From positions 1 to 8,109 of the forward strand of contig CACZSO010000140.1 of the NCBI GenBank assembly GCA_902783795.1: a stretch of DNA of 8,109 nt, written 5' to 3'. Made by a program: the position numbers and the translations under genes. Position 1 is the stretch's first letter. Each line of letters starts with the position of its first letter. Below the pieces are notes generated by a model. That model was not told where the DNA came from. It ran no database searches and was given only the letters and a program-made list of their open reading frames with translations. Below, in pieces: positions 1 through 6,717 of this stretch. The stretch comes from an uncultured Eubacteriales bacterium. Lineage in GTDB: Bacteria; Bacillota; Clostridia; Lachnospirales; Lachnospiraceae.

Positions 1-1001
1 AAAAGAGATATATCCACCACTATAACTTCCCGGGCTACAGCGTTGGTGAGACCAGACCGATGAGAGGACCGGGCAGAAGAGAGATCGGCCACGGCGCCCT
101 GGCAGAAAGAGCCCTTCTTCCGGTGCTTCCCAGCCCCGAAGAATTCCCCTATGCCATCCGCTGCGTGTCTGAGACTTTTGAATCCAACGGCTCTACCTCC
201 ATGGCGTCTACCTGTGCCTCCTGCATGTCCTTAATGGCAGCCGGCGTGCCTATCAAAGCTATGGTCGGCGGCATTTCCTGCGGTCTGGTCACCGGTGATA
301 CGGATGATGAATACGTGCTTCTTACGGATATCCAGGGTCTGGAAGACTTCTTCGGCGATATGGACTTCAAGGTCACCGGTACTCATAAGGGTATCACGGC
401 CATCCAGATGGACATCAAGATCCATGGCCTGACCCGTTCCATCATTGAAGGTGCCATCGCGCGCTGCCGCGAAGCCCGCGTTTTCATCATGGACGGCGTT
501 ATGAAGGATGCCATTGCAGAGCCCAGAAAAGAACTGTCCAAGTATGCTCCCAAGATCATCACCGTTACCATCGATCCTCAGAAGATCGGCGATGTGGTGG
601 GCAAGCAGGGCAAGGTCATCAACAAGATCATTGAAGAGACCGGCGTGAAGATCGATATCACTGATGACGGTACAGTTTCTATCTGCGGTACTGATCCGGA
701 GATGATGGAAAAAGCAAAGAATTATGTGGAGATCATCACCACGGAGTTCTTCGAAGGCCAGAAGCTTTCCGGTACCGTCGTGTCTATCCGCGAATTCGGC
801 GCGTTCATCGAATTTGCTCCTGGAAAAGAGGGTATGGTCCATATTTCAAAGGTGGCGAAAGAGCGCATCAACCGGGTAGAAGATGTTCTGACACTGGGTG
901 ATAAGGTCAATGTGGTCTGCTTAGGCAAGGATAAGATGGGCCGCTATTCCTTCTCCATCAAGGATTATAACCGGGATCTTACAAAGAAAGAAAACCGGTA
1001 A
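1..1001 (+). CDS. pnp: Polyribonucleotide nucleotidyltransferase (PNPase), 3' part
   Basis: PNPase is a trimeric phosphorolytic 3'-5' exoribonuclease of mRNA turnover. The frame is open from position 3 and the gene enters from upstream: the residues before the ATG at 60 (HHYNFPGYSVGETRP) are canonical PNPase, so that ATG is an internal Met, not the start. Roughly the last 330 of about 700 residues are present. In order they are the second RNase PH core with the STSMAS segment, the GDMDFK active-site motif (354-371; catalytic Asp codons 345-347 and 363-365, Lys 369-371), a KH domain (about 552-735) whose GxxG loop is GKQG (600-611), and an S1 domain (about 756-966). The C-terminus ends shortly after S1, with no long acidic tail. 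A hairpin follows the stop. The identification is secure; only the 5' part is outside the window. Confidence 0.98.
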   Translation, partial: KRYIHHYNFPGYSVGETRPMRGPGRREIGHGALAERALLPVLPSPEEFPYAIRCVSETFESNGSTSMASTCASCMSLMAAGVPIKAMVGGISCGLVTGDTDDEYVLLTDIQGLEDFFGDMDFKVTGTHKGITAIQMDIKIHGLTRSIIEGAIARCREARVFIMDGVMKDAIAEPRKELSKYAPKIITVTIDPQKIGDVVGKQGKVINKIIEETGVKIDITDDGTVSICGTDPEMMEKAKNYVEIITTEFFEGQKLSGTVVSIREFGAFIEFAPGKEGMVHISKVAKERINRVEDVLTLGDKVNVVCLGKDKMGRYSFSIKDYNRDLTKKENR

Positions 1002-1024
1002 TCTGATTTAAGCACTTAAGCTTG

Positions 1025-1057
1025 GGCGGCGCTTTTCTTACGCGCCGCCTGCCTTTT
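1025..1057 (+). terminator. Probable intrinsic terminator after pnp
   Basis: GGCGGCGC (1025-1032) pairs perfectly with GCGCCGCC (1042-1049) across a 9-nt loop. Only a short, interrupted U stretch follows (TGCCTTTT), so termination may be partial. It lies 23 nt after the pnp stop and 27 nt before the rsuA start, which makes the end of the pnp transcript its likeliest role. Confidence 0.7.
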
Positions 1058-1076
1058 ATTATGCGGGTTTTTAGCG

Positions 1077-1766
1077 ATGATGAGACTGGATAAGTATTTA
1101 TCCGAAAATACCGGGATGAGCCGGGAAAACAGCAGAAAAACCATCAGAAATGGCAAGGTAGTCCTTAATGGCGAGATCATTAAAGATCCGGGCCGGCATG
1201 TGAATGATACAGATATCGTTATATGTGACGGAAAGACTATAGCTGCCTCTTCCCTGGAATACTGGATCTTGTATAAACCGGCCGGTTATCTTACTGCCCG
1301 GTCTGATCCGGAAAAGTCGCTGGTCATGTCTTTGATCCCTTCCGTAAAGAAGGATCTGTCCCCGGTAGGGCGTCTGGATGAAGATACCGAAGGCCTGCTA
1401 CTGATCACCAACGACGGCATGCTGAACCACAAGCTGGCAGGACCTAAATTCCACGTACCGAAGAAATACTATGTGGAATGTGGTCAGCCTCTTCCCGATG
1501 ATGCCGGAGAACTGCTGGAAGCCCCCATGAATTTCAAGGATTTTACTACGGCAGGCGCTGTATACGAAAAACTGTCAGATACTTCCTGTTTCCTGACCAT
1601 TACCGAGGGTAAATATCACCAGGTCAAACGGATGATGGCCAAAATTGGCTGTGAAGTCACTTATCTTCGCAGGGAAACCTTCGGAAGCCTGACGCTTTCA
1701 GGAATGGAGCCGGGGGAATGCCGGCTATTGACGGAAGAAGAGATCCGCGAGTTAAAAAAAGAGTAA
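1077..1766 (+). CDS. rsuA: 16S rRNA pseudouridine synthase, RsuA type
   Basis: This enzyme of the RsuA/RluB/E/F family isomerises a uridine in rRNA, in RsuA U516 of 16S rRNA. At 229 aa it has the family length. An N-terminal S4 RNA-binding domain (MRLDKYLSENTGMSR..., about residues 2-60) is followed by the catalytic core. The signature GRLDEDTEGLLLITNDG is at residues 98-114, with D101 as the expected nucleophile, and YKPAG (66-70) is the usual core entry. The C-terminal EGKYHQVKRM (177-186) matches RsuA; RluB-like members usually have NRQVRRM there, so 16S is the better substrate guess (inference). Two ATGs in a row (1077, 1080) are both possible; 1080 gives the usual MRLD start. No good Shine-Dalgarno is visible, only GCGGG at 1063-1067. 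The radical SAM gene starts 5 nt after the stop. Confidence 0.92.
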   Translation: MMRLDKYLSENTGMSRENSRKTIRNGKVVLNGEIIKDPGRHVNDTDIVICDGKTIAASSLEYWILYKPAGYLTARSDPEKSLVMSLIPSVKKDLSPVGRLDEDTEGLLLITNDGMLNHKLAGPKFHVPKKYYVECGQPLPDDAGELLEAPMNFKDFTTAGAVYEKLSDTSCFLTITEGKYHQVKRMMAKIGCEVTYLRRETFGSLTLSGMEPGECRLLTEEEIRELKKE

Positions 1767-1771
1767 GAACT

Positions 1772-3640
1772 ATGAGAAAGAATGCACTTTCCGATGAGAT
1801 CCTGATGGCGGTGGAAAAACCGGCCAGGTATTTGGGGAATGAATATAATGCCTATCATAAAGACTTTGATGAGTATCCGGTGAAAGCTGTTTTCTGCTTC
1901 CCGGATGTGTATGAGATCGGCACTGCCAACCTGGGGATGCAGATCATCTATGAGCAGTTCAACGAAAACCCGGAGGCCATGTGTGACCGGGTCTATTCGC
2001 CCTGGTTTGATCTGGATAAGGTTTTAAGAGAGAAAAAGATCCCGCTGTTTGCCGTGGAGACACAGCGTCCTGTCAGGGATTTTGACCTGCTGCTCATCAC
2101 ATTGTCCTATGAAATGTGCTATACCAATGTACTGCAGATTTTGGACCTGTCACAGATCCCGCTGCTTTCAAAGGACCGTACCGAGGAAGATCCTATTATT
2201 TTCGGCGGCGGGGCCTGTGCTTATAATCCGGAACCCATCGCTGATTTCTTCGATGTATTCTATATCGGTGAATCAGAGACCCAGTACGATCAGGTCATAG
2301 AAGTAATAAAAAAGGCAAAGAAACAAGGCCTGACACGGCTTCAGACACTGGAAGCCCTGGCAGATATCGAAGGCCTGTATATCCCGGCCTTTTATGAGGC
2401 TTTTTATAAAGAGGACGGGACTATAGGATCTTTCCTGCCGGTGAATCCTCATGCGAAGGAAAAGGTAAAAAAGCAGGCCGCTGATATGCGTAAAGACCTT
2501 CCTTATCCTCATCGGCCTCTGGTGCCTTATGAACGGGGCATGATGGACCGGGCTTCTCTGGAAGTCATGCGGGGCTGCATCCGGGGCTGCCGTTTCTGCC
2601 AGGCGGGCATGATCTACCGCCCCCAGCGGAACCGTGACCTTGATTTCTTAAAACAGGCCGCCAAAGACATGCTGGAAGCTACCGGTTATGAGGAGATCAA
2701 TTTAGGCTCTCTTTCTTCGTCAGATTATTCCGAGCTTAAAGATCTTCTGGATTTCCTGGTCCCCTATTGTGAAGAACGGAAGATCAATATCGGTATTCCT
2801 TCTTTGCGTATCGATGCTTTTTCGCTGGATGTGATGTCCCGGATCCAGGATATCAAGAAAACATCCCTGACTTTCGCTCCGGAAGCCGGCTCCCAGCGGT
2901 TAAGAGATATTATCAACAAAGGTCTCACAGAAGAGGAGATCCTGGAAGGCGCCAGACAGGCTTTCTCCGGCGGCTGGAATAAGGTAAAGCTTTATTTCAT
3001 GCTGGGCCAGCCTATGGAAACGGATGACGATGTTTCTGCGATCCCCGTTCTGGCTGATAAGATCGCCCGGGTCTATTATGAGACCGTCCCTAAGGAAATG
3101 AGACAGGGAAAATGCCAGATCCAGGCTTCCACTTCCTTTTTCGTCCCCAAGCCTATGACTCCCTTCCAGTGGGCGGCCATGCAGTCTTCGGATGAGTTTA
3201 TCAGGAAAGCGAAACTGGTAAAAGAAGGCATATTGTCACAGCTGAACCGGAAATCCCTGATCTATCATTATCATGATGATCATCAGACGGAACTGGAAGG
3301 ACTGCTGGCCCGGGGAGACCGCCGTGTAGGGAAGACCATCCTGAGAGCCTATGAAAAGGGCTGTATCTACGATGCCTGGAACGAGCATCTGAAATATGAA
3401 CTGTGGCTTCAGGCCATGGAAGAGACCGGTGTCACTTTTGATTTCTATAATTACCGGGAGCGGGAAGAGGATGAAATCTTCCCCTGGGATTTTATCGATA
3501 TCGGTGTCACAAAGGGCTTTATGCTAAAGGAATGGCGGAAAGCAAAACAGGGGCTTACCACCCCCAACTGCCGGGAACATTGTTCCGGCTGCGGTGCTGC
3601 CTGTTATCCGGGAGGAGTCTGTTATGAAAATAAGGATTAA
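1772..3640 (+). CDS. TIGR03960-family B12-binding-type radical SAM protein
   Basis: This is an uncharacterised radical SAM protein (622 aa). Residues about 15-200 form the cobalamin-binding-like N-terminal region typical of the family (FPDVYEIG, SYEMCYTNVLQILDL, GGGACAYNPEPIADFFDVFYIGE), but I see no DxHxxG cobalamin motif. The radical SAM core follows, with CIRGCRFC (C269, C273, C276) as the CxxxCxxC ligand set for the 4Fe-4S cluster and FAPEAGSQRLRDIINKG as the family's SAM-domain signature. The last 23 residues hold five more cysteines (C600, C604, C607, C611, C617), probably a second metal site. The start is ATG 1772, 5 nt after the rsuA stop, behind a weak AAAGAG. An in-frame ATG at 1718 would overlap rsuA by 49 nt and adds residues unlike the family. 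Reaction and substrate are unknown; location beside ribosomal genes suggests a role in RNA or translation (inference). Confidence 0.93.
   Translation: MRKNALSDEILMAVEKPARYLGNEYNAYHKDFDEYPVKAVFCFPDVYEIGTANLGMQIIYEQFNENPEAMCDRVYSPWFDLDKVLREKKIPLFAVETQRPVRDFDLLLITLSYEMCYTNVLQILDLSQIPLLSKDRTEEDPIIFGGGACAYNPEPIADFFDVFYIGESETQYDQVIEVIKKAKKQGLTRLQTLEALADIEGLYIPAFYEAFYKEDGTIGSFLPVNPHAKEKVKKQAADMRKDLPYPHRPLVPYERGMMDRASLEVMRGCIRGCRFCQAGMIYRPQRNRDLDFLKQAAKDMLEATGYEEINLGSLSSSDYSELKDLLDFLVPYCEERKINIGIPSLRIDAFSLDVMSRIQDIKKTSLTFAPEAGSQRLRDIINKGLTEEEILEGARQAFSGGWNKVKLYFMLGQPMETDDDVSAIPVLADKIARVYYETVPKEMRQGKCQIQASTSFFVPKPMTPFQWAAMQSSDEFIRKAKLVKEGILSQLNRKSLIYHYHDDHQTELEGLLARGDRRVGKTILRAYEKGCIYDAWNEHLKYELWLQAMEETGVTFDFYNYREREEDEIFPWDFIDIGVTKGFMLKEWRKAKQGLTTPNCREHCSGCGAACYPGGVCYENKD
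3611..3616 (+). promoter_or_regulatory. Shine-Dalgarno that fixes the TIGR03936 start
   Basis: GGAGGA lies inside the last codons of the radical SAM gene, about 7-8 nt before ATG 3624. It decides against the upstream in-frame ATG at 3594 and means that ribosomes can enter the second gene while still translating the first. Confidence 0.85.
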
Positions 3641-4313
3641 ATTTCAGAAACAGGGAAATCTCAAGTTTATCGGCCATCTGGATGTGATGCGTACTTTTCA
3701 GAAACTGAACCGAAGGGCCGGTATCGATATCCGGTATTCCGGAGGCTTTTCTCCCCACCAGCAGATGTCCTTCGCTACGCCTTTAGGCCTGGGCCTGACG
3801 TCCAGCGGCGAATATGTAGATTTCGATATGAACTCCGTGCCGGATAAAAAGACTTTTTTACAGATGCTGAATGATGTCAATGTGGAGGAGATGCGGCTTC
3901 TGGATGCCTGCCTTCTTCCTGATGATGCAAAAAACGCCATGAGTCTTCTGGCAGCAGCGGATTATACATTGACCTTCAGGGAAGGGCATAAAATAGAAGA
4001 AGGCTTTTATGAAGCTTTTGAAGCCTTTCTTTCAAAAGACAGCATCCCGGCAGTAAAAAAGACGAAAACAGGTTTCAGGGAAGTAGATCTTAAGCAGCAG
4101 ATCCGCCGGGCAGAACGGCGGCCGGAAGGTCTATTCCTTCAGCTGGATACAGGATCAGTATCGAACTGCAAGCCGGAATTTGTCATGGAGACTTTCTATG
4201 AAACATGGGGAAAAGACTATGATCCTTTTATGTTTATGATCAATCGTGACGAATTATACGGAGAAGAAGAGGGAAAGCTTAAAAAACTGATAGAATATGG
4301 CTCGGATTTCTAA
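3624..4313 (+). CDS. TIGR03936 / DUF2344 radical SAM-linked protein
   Basis: This 229-aa protein belongs to the family almost always next to, or fused to the C-terminus of, TIGR03960 radical SAM proteins. The family signatures are clear: KFQKQGNLKFIGHLDVMRTF near residues 6-25, then RAGIDIRYSGGFSPHQQMSFATPLGLGLTS (31-60), where Bacillota homologues have 'ALRRA.LPIAYSEGFNPHPKISFA.PL'. The C-terminal KPEFVMETFYE and DPFMFMINRDELY also fit. No catalytic motif, signal peptide or membrane segment is visible. It starts 17 nt before the preceding stop behind a strong embedded Shine-Dalgarno, so the two are translationally coupled and probably act as a complex (inference). Its stop is only 7 nt before the -35 box of the rplU promoter and no terminator lies between. 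The biochemical role is unknown. Confidence 0.92.
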   Translation: MKIRIKFQKQGNLKFIGHLDVMRTFQKLNRRAGIDIRYSGGFSPHQQMSFATPLGLGLTSSGEYVDFDMNSVPDKKTFLQMLNDVNVEEMRLLDACLLPDDAKNAMSLLAAADYTLTFREGHKIEEGFYEAFEAFLSKDSIPAVKKTKTGFREVDLKQQIRRAERRPEGLFLQLDTGSVSNCKPEFVMETFYETWGKDYDPFMFMINRDELYGEEEGKLKKLIEYGSDF

Positions 4314-4320
4314 AAAACGC

Positions 4321-4349
4321 TTGACAAAACCCTTGTGTTTTTGTATAGT
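4321..4349 (+). promoter_or_regulatory. Sigma-A-type promoter of the rplU-prp-rpmA operon
   Basis: A perfect TTGACA -35 box (4321-4326), a 17-nt spacer and TATAGT (4344-4349, five of six consensus bases) make a near-ideal housekeeping promoter. Transcription would start near 4355-4357 and leave an untranslated leader of about 70 nt before rplU. It is the only convincing promoter I see in the window. Confidence 0.9.
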
Positions 4350-4355
4350 ATTCGG

Positions 4356-4419
4356 GTATGCCGCTCAGTGGGGTCATAAGTGCGAAAGCCACCGTAACTG
4401 GCGAGTAATGATAAGGAGG
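4356..4419 (+). ncRNA. Probable ribosomal protein L21 leader RNA
   Basis: The 5' UTR of rplU is structured, as expected for the L21 leader, an autoregulatory element known before rplU-ysxB-rpmA in Firmicutes. Segments that can pair are TGCC (4359-4362) with GGCG (4400-4403), and GTGG (4368-4371) with CCAC (4389-4392). A competing local hairpin is closed by a GAAA tetraloop (GTGC 4380-4383, GCCAC 4388-4392 with one bulge), and GCCA (4388-4391) can also pair with TGGC (4399-4402). The identity rests on position and foldability; I have not matched it to a covariance model. The Shine-Dalgarno AAGGAGG (4413-4419) follows directly, so folding could control access to it. Confidence 0.6.
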
Positions 4420-4427
4420 ACCTAAGC

Positions 4428-4736
4428 ATGTACGCAATCATCGAAACAGGCGGAAAGCAGTACAAGGTCAGCGAAGGCGATATCATTAGAGTGGAAAAGC
4501 TGGAAGCAGAGGAAGGAAGCGAATACACTTTTGATCAGGTTCTGGCCGTAAATGACGGAAGCCTTAAGGTCGGTAATCCGACGGTTGACGGCGCGAAAGT
4601 GACCGCATCTGTTATGGGTAATGGCCGTGGCAAAAAAGTCATCGTGTATAAGTACAAGAGAAAATCCGGTTATCACAAAAAAGCCGGCCACAGACAGGCT
4701 TATACACAGGTAAAGATCGAATCCATTAATGCCTGA
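4428..4736 (+). CDS. rplU: 50S ribosomal protein L21
   Basis: L21 is a 23S rRNA-binding protein of the large subunit. The 102-aa product has the family length and its signatures: MYAIIETGGKQYKVSEGD at the N-terminus, a VGNPTV segment in the middle and the basic C-terminal KYKRKSGYHKKAGHRQAYTQVKI that contacts rRNA. The start is unambiguous, with AAGGAGG (4413-4419) 8 nt before the ATG. It is the first gene of a three-gene operon driven by the promoter at 4321-4349 and probably autoregulated through the leader. Its last codons overlap the start of prp by 8 nt. The RNase E/G gene that often lies upstream in Clostridia is not present. Confidence 0.98.
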   Translation: MYAIIETGGKQYKVSEGDIIRVEKLEAEEGSEYTFDQVLAVNDGSLKVGNPTVDGAKVTASVMGNGRGKKVIVYKYKRKSGYHKKAGHRQAYTQVKIESINA

Positions 4737-5067
4737 TAAGAGAATGAAGGTTACTGTTTTCCGGGATGCAGATCATAAGACATACGGTTTTCAGGTTTCA
4801 GGACATAGTGAATATAACCCGGGGCACGAAGACATCCTCTGTGCAGCGGTATCAGCACTGGCCACGAACTGTGTGAATTCCATCGAAACATTTACTGATG
4901 ATGAACCGTTGTATCTCGCGGTAAATGAAGAAGAGGGCTTCATGCATTATAAGCTGAAGACAGTATCGGATCGGTCAAGACTTCTTCTTGATTCTTTTGC
5001 CTTAGGGGTCAAAAGCCTGGAAGCATCCTACGGTAAGTTTATTCAGATCCAGTATGAGGAGGAATAA
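4729..5067 (+). CDS. prp: Ribosomal-processing cysteine protease Prp
   Basis: Prp (YsxB family) removes the N-terminal extension of ribosomal protein L27 in Firmicutes and relatives. The product has 112 aa. The catalytic pair known from Staphylococcus aureus Prp is visible in GHSEYNPGHEDILCAAVSA: H26 and C38, with the usual spacing and the typical GxEDILCAAVS context, followed by NSIETF. ATG 4729 overlaps the rplU stop by 8 nt and has no good Shine-Dalgarno, which fits translational coupling; the in-frame ATG at 4744 (MKVTVFRD) matches the usual homologue start equally well and would lie 7 nt after the rplU stop. The substrate gene rpmA begins 2 nt after the stop. The family call is secure; only the exact start is open. 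Confidence 0.93.
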   Translation: MPDKRMKVTVFRDADHKTYGFQVSGHSEYNPGHEDILCAAVSALATNCVNSIETFTDDEPLYLAVNEEEGFMHYKLKTVSDRSRLLLDSFALGVKSLEASYGKFIQIQYEEE

Positions 5068-5069
5068 TT

Positions 5070-5357
5070 ATGTTAAAAATGAATCTTCAGTTATTCGCTC
5101 ATAAAAAAGGTGTCGGTTCCACTAAGAACGGCCGTGATTCCGAAGCGAAGAGACTGGGCGCGAAGAGAGCTGACGGCCAGTTCGTAAAGGCCGGCAATAT
5201 TCTTTATAAGCAGCGCGGTACGAAGATCCATCCCGGCCTTAATGTGGGCCGCGGCGGCGATGATACGCTGTTCGCTTTAAAGGATGGTGTGGTTCGTTTT
5301 GAGCGTCTGGGCAGAGACAGGAAACAGTGCTCTGTCTATGAAGTCGTAGACGAATAA
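5070..5357 (+). CDS. rpmA: 50S ribosomal protein L27 with cleavable N-terminal extension
   Basis: L27 lies at the peptidyl-transferase centre, where its mature N-terminus reaches towards the tRNA ends. The 95-aa product starts MLKMNLQLF-AHKKGVGSTKNGRDS. The first nine residues are the Firmicutes extension that Prp removes, leaving the mature AHKKG terminus (cleavage after F9, by analogy with S. aureus). The core is canonical (RGTKIHPGLNVGRGGDDTLFAL). AGGAGG (5057-5062) sits in the last codons of prp, 7 nt before the ATG, so L27 has its own strong initiation site although it is coupled to prp. A strong terminator starts 10 nt after the stop. Confidence 0.98.
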   Translation: MLKMNLQLFAHKKGVGSTKNGRDSEAKRLGAKRADGQFVKAGNILYKQRGTKIHPGLNVGRGGDDTLFALKDGVVRFERLGRDRKQCSVYEVVDE

Positions 5358-5367
5358 GGTATGTTGT

Positions 5368-5396
5368 GAGCCCCGCGGTCAACGGGGCTCTTTTTT
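5368..5396 (+). terminator. Intrinsic terminator between rpmA and obgE
   Basis: GAGCCCCG (5368-5375) and CGGGGCTC (5383-5390) form an 8-bp perfect stem with a 7-nt loop, followed by six T (5391-5396). It is a textbook rho-independent terminator. obgE begins only 18 nt further on, so readthrough is probably the way obgE is expressed. Confidence 0.92.
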
Positions 5397-5414
5397 GTTT
5401 ATCCGGGGGCAGTT

Positions 5415-6704
5415 ATGTTTGCAGACCAGGCAAGGATCTATATAAAATCCGGAAAAGGCGGAGATGGCCATGTGTCTTTCCGCAGGGAAAAATTTGTGGC
5501 TAACGGCGGTCCTGACGGCGGTGACGGCGGCCGGGGCGGCGATATCATCTTCATGATCGATAAAGGCCTGAATACGCTGGGAGATTTCAGACACCAGCGT
5601 AAATATGCTGCCTCTGACGGTGAACCGGGGGGCAAACGCCGCATGCACGGAAAAGACGGACAGGACCTGGTCATCAAAGTCCCGGAAGGCACCATCATCC
5701 GTGATGAAGAAAGCGGAAAAGTCATCGCCGATATGTCCGGTGAAAACGAGAGAGTCATCGTCCTTTCCGGCGGCAAGGGCGGCATCGGCAATATGCATTA
5801 TGCCACCTCCACCATGCAGATCCCTAAATACGCAAAACCCGGTCAGCCGGGCAGAGAGCTGTGGGTCAGCCTGGAATTAAAAGTTATTGCGGATGTGGGA
5901 CTCATCGGCTTCCCTTCTGTAGGGAAATCCACCTTGATCTCCGCGGTCTCTAACGCACGTCCGAAGATCGCTGCCTATCATTTTACGACATTGAACCCGG
6001 TACTGGGTGTCGTGGATATGGGAGATGGCGAGGGATTTGTCATGGCCGATATACCCGGTATCATCGAAGGGGCATCAGAAGGTCTGGGTCTGGGCCATGA
6101 GTTTCTGCGGCATGTAGAGCGCTGCAAGCTGCTGCTTCATGTGGTAGATGCCGCTTCCACAGAAGGAAGGGATCCCCTGGAAGACATACAGATCCTGAAC
6201 CGGGAACTGGTGAATTACTCAGAAGAGCTGGCGAAAAAGCCCCAGATCATCGTCCTGAACAAATGTGATGCCATCGTAAAAGAAGAGGACGGAGAGGATC
6301 CTGTGGAACGGATCAGGAAAGCCGTAGAAACAGAGGATACCCCAGTCTTTACCATCTCGGCAGTTACCCACGAGGGAACTAAGGAGCTGTTAGGCTATAT
6401 TGCCGGCCGTTTAAAGGAAATGCCCCGGGAGATCACCGTCTATGAGCCGGAATTTGTGTATGAGATCGATGCTAATGGCGATCTTCCCTATACGGTGGAG
6501 CATCCGGAAGAAAACCTGTATGTGGTGGAAGGCCCCCGGATCGAGAAAATGCTGGGCTATACGAATCTGGACTCTGAAAAGGGCTTCCAGTTTTTTCAGA
6601 CCTTCTTGAAAAACACAGGAATACTGAAGGAGCTGGAGGCGCAGGGCATCCAGGACGGCGATACCGTGAAGATGTACGGCCATCAATTTGATTATTATAA
6701 ATAA
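5415..6704 (+). CDS. obgE: Obg-family GTPase ObgE/CgtA
   Basis: Obg is an essential GTPase in 50S assembly, also linked to stress signalling through ppGpp. The product has 429 aa and three domains. The glycine-rich Obg fold covers residues about 1-157 (NGGPDGGDGGRGGD at 30-43, LSGGKGGIGN at 117-126). The G domain covers about 158-335, with G1 GFPSVGKST (165-173), switch TT (191-192), G3 DIPG (212-215), G4 NKCD (282-285) and G5 SA (315-316). The C-terminal OCT domain covers about 345-429 and is present, as in other Firmicutes. All nucleotide-binding motifs are intact. The Shine-Dalgarno is a G run (5405-5409) only 5 nt before ATG. No promoter fits between the preceding terminator and the gene, so it probably depends on readthrough from rpmA. 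yhbY follows after 13 nt. Confidence 0.98.
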   Translation: MFADQARIYIKSGKGGDGHVSFRREKFVANGGPDGGDGGRGGDIIFMIDKGLNTLGDFRHQRKYAASDGEPGGKRRMHGKDGQDLVIKVPEGTIIRDEESGKVIADMSGENERVIVLSGGKGGIGNMHYATSTMQIPKYAKPGQPGRELWVSLELKVIADVGLIGFPSVGKSTLISAVSNARPKIAAYHFTTLNPVLGVVDMGDGEGFVMADIPGIIEGASEGLGLGHEFLRHVERCKLLLHVVDAASTEGRDPLEDIQILNRELVNYSEELAKKPQIIVLNKCDAIVKEEDGEDPVERIRKAVETEDTPVFTISAVTHEGTKELLGYIAGRLKEMPREITVYEPEFVYEIDANGDLPYTVEHPEENLYVVEGPRIEKMLGYTNLDSEKGFQFFQTFLKNTGILKELEAQGIQDGDTVKMYGHQFDYYK

Positions 6705-6709
6705 AGAGG
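6704..6709 (+). promoter_or_regulatory. Shine-Dalgarno that fixes the yhbY start
   Basis: AAGAGG begins at the last base of the obgE stop, 8 nt before ATG 6718. It supports that start over the in-frame ATG at 6688, which lies inside obgE and adds residues unlike the family. Confidence 0.8.
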
Positions 6710-6717
6710 CAGAAAAT

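Noticed and set aside
60..62. ATG at 60 as a gene start
   Set aside because: The frame is open to the window edge and the upstream residues are conserved PNPase, so this is an internal methionine.
231..842. Long - strand frame opposite pnp
   Set aside because: It lies antisense to strongly conserved PNPase codons and its product resembles no protein I know; a shadow frame.
1057..1062. TATTAT as a -10 box for rsuA
   Set aside because: No acceptable -35 lies 16-18 nt upstream (TTTCTT only), and the start site would fall only a few bases before the ATG.
1718..1771. Upstream ATG for the radical SAM gene
   Set aside because: It overlaps rsuA by 49 nt and adds 18 residues unlike the family; ATG 1772 fits homologues.
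4408..4425. Five-codon ORF (MIRRT) in the rplU leader
   Set aside because: It spans the Shine-Dalgarno of rplU and has no ribosome binding site; a chance frame.
5504..5545. GGCGGT/GGCGGC-rich repeat-like stretch
   Set aside because: It encodes the conserved glycine-rich Obg domain, so protein constraint explains it.
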